From Bradyrhizobium manausense (GTDB lineage Bacteria > Pseudomonadota > Alphaproteobacteria > Rhizobiales > Xanthobacteraceae), in NCBI RefSeq assembly GCF_018129685.1, contig NZ_JAFCLG010000001.1, positions 372,001-436,000 on the forward strand: DNA of 64,000 nt, in the 5' to 3' direction. How positions within the stretch are numbered: position 1 is the first letter of the stretch; each line of letters starts with the position of its first letter. The notes beneath the pieces were generated by a model. It did no database searches. It saw only the letters and a list, made by a program, of their open reading frames with translations, and was not told where the DNA came from. The translations under genes were made by a program, and so were the position numbers. Shown in pieces: positions 63,104 to 64,000 of this stretch.

Positions 63104-63919
63104 ATGTCGAAGCCGGTGTTGGGCGCTGCGCTATCCATCAAATCGATCCCCGCCCACCGCGACTGGCTGCTCGAACGACAACGCGATCTCGAGGTTCAGG
63201 ATTTCTTCCGCGCCGATCTGCTCGACGGCGACTGGCGCACGCCCGCCGCCGAAATCAAGCAGATGCTCTCGGGCCATACCGGACGCCTCGGCATCCATGG
63301 CCCGTTCTGGGGTTTCAAGATCGACAGCCATGACCCGATGATCCGTCAGGCGGTGACCAAGCGCCTGCTTCAGGGTCTGGATGCCGCTGAATTCCTCGGC
63401 GCGACGCAGATGGTGATGCATTCGCCGTTCACGACCTGGGACCACAACAACCTCGATCTCTATCCTGATAACCGCACCAATCTCGTCGAGCGGGTCAAGG
63501 CGACGCTCGCCGAGGTGATCGCGCGCGCCGAAACCATCGGCTGCGAAATCGTGATCGAGAACATCGAGGACAAGGATCCGCGCGATCGCGTCCGTCTCGC
63601 CAAGGCGCTCGAAAGCAACAAGGTCCGCGTGTCGCTCGACACCGGCCACGCCAACTACGCCCACATCTCCACCGGCGCGCCGCCGGTTGACTATTACGTC
63701 GAGACCGCCGGTGACATGTTGACGCATGTGCATCTCCAGGACACCGACGGCTTTGCCGACCGGCACTGGGCGCCGGGCGAAGGCAACATTCCCTGGGTCG
63801 CGGTGTTTCGTGCACTCAGCCGGCTCACGTCCAATCCGCGGCTGATCCTCGAGCTGCGCAATCATGATGACGTTCGCAAGGGCGCTGCGCATCTCGCCGC
63901 GCTCGGTCTCGCCGAATAA
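63104..63919 (+). CDS. Sugar phosphate isomerase/epimerase family protein (xylose isomerase-like TIM barrel)
   Basis: 271 residues. AP_endonuc_2-type TIM barrel: metal-binding segments GRLGIHGPFWGFKIDSHDPM, GATQMVMHSPFTTWDHNNLD, EIVIENIEDKDPRDR, VSLDTGHANYAHISTGAPPV and DMLTHVHLQDTDGFADRHWA. It acts on a sugar or inositol derivative. Followed 28 bp later by a Tat-exported protein, probably part of a catabolic or uptake operon that continues beyond the window. Confidence 0.9.
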   Translation: MSKPVLGAALSIKSIPAHRDWLLERQRDLEVQDFFRADLLDGDWRTPAAEIKQMLSGHTGRLGIHGPFWGFKIDSHDPMIRQAVTKRLLQGLDAAEFLGATQMVMHSPFTTWDHNNLDLYPDNRTNLVERVKATLAEVIARAETIGCEIVIENIEDKDPRDRVRLAKALESNKVRVSLDTGHANYAHISTGAPPVDYYVETAGDMLTHVHLQDTDGFADRHWAPGEGNIPWVAVFRALSRLTSNPRLILELRNHDDVRKGAAHLAALGLAE

Positions 63920-63947
63920 CCGACATCACAGGGCAGGGGTCACCGCC

Positions 63948-64000
63948 ATGAGCAAGCTCACCCGTCGCACCATCCTCAAATCCGGCGGCGCCGCCGCCGG
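63948..64000 (+). CDS. Start of a Tat-exported protein (truncated by window end)
   Basis: Only 17 codons are visible: MSKLTRRTILKSGGAAA. The twin-arginine motif TRRTILK and a following small-residue stretch predict Tat export, probably of an ABC binding protein or a periplasmic enzyme. GGGCAGGGG is upstream. It follows the isomerase gene on the same strand. The rest lies beyond the window. Confidence 0.7.
   Translation, partial: MSKLTRRTILKSGGAAA

Overview
The window looks like a chromosomal segment of an alphaproteobacterium of the Bradyrhizobium/Nitrobacteraceae group. The DNA is GC-rich with strong GC3 bias. It carries phosphatidylcholine synthase, a NasT-NasS-NirA nitrate/nitrite block, an IalB-family protein, several small proteins of a type I recall from Bradyrhizobium, and short dispersed palindromic repeats. 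I see no rRNA, tRNA, CRISPR array, phage or intact transposon. The assignment rests on protein families and gene order as I remember them, not on a search.

Layout. 0-13 kb: truncated glmS, a DUF502 membrane protein, a DUF1932 dehydrogenase, an O-GlcNAc-transferase-like GT41/TPR protein, a small secreted Cys protein, a P-loop kinase-like protein, recG, and the sdhE-mfd pair. 13-20 kb: cspA with its terminator, small hypotheticals, a degenerate GGDEF protein, a degenerate adenylate-forming enzyme and a YejA-like peptide-binding protein. 20-33 kb: ialB-like, hspQ, an AEC transporter, a UbiH-type hydroxylase, pcs-terC, qor, argD (with an arginine-rich leader peptide and terminator in front), a membrane protein, TPR and immunity-like proteins, a soluble chemoreceptor and rimO. 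33.6-35.8 kb: a lower-GC patch with an orphan gene, a truncated SecF paralogue and a 17-codon relic of a second rimO. 35.8-41.3 kb: nasT-nasS, then nirA and its reductase behind a sigma-54-like promoter and a structured leader. 41.5-46 kb: pxpBCA (5-oxoproline use), divergent from an RraA-like/cupin pair. 45.8-50 kb: two small secreted proteins that share CRP-like boxes, a PheC-like binding protein, DUF1993, and a hypothetical. 49.4-54.9 kb: a sugar-type ABC importer with a 2-hydroxyacid dehydrogenase. 55-64 kb: an LTXXQ-like periplasmic protein, a single-domain response regulator, small proteins, glk, pncA, a PHA-synthase-like protein, nadE, a sugar isomerase/epimerase and the start of a Tat-exported protein.

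How the genes work together. NasS and NasT are a nitrate-sensing pair expected to antiterminate the nirA leader; NirA reduces nitrite and the adjacent Fe-S/FAD protein probably feeds it electrons. SdhE and Mfd overlap by four bases, as do NasT/NasS, NirA/reductase, Pcs/TerC and the ABC permeases. pncA and nadE are both NAD-supply genes.

The observation I consider most worth checking is upstream of argD. A 29-codon open frame with 11 arginines ends 27 nt before an 11-bp terminator hairpin, and an alternative 7-bp pairing could break that hairpin. This is the architecture of ribosome-mediated attenuation responding to arginine.
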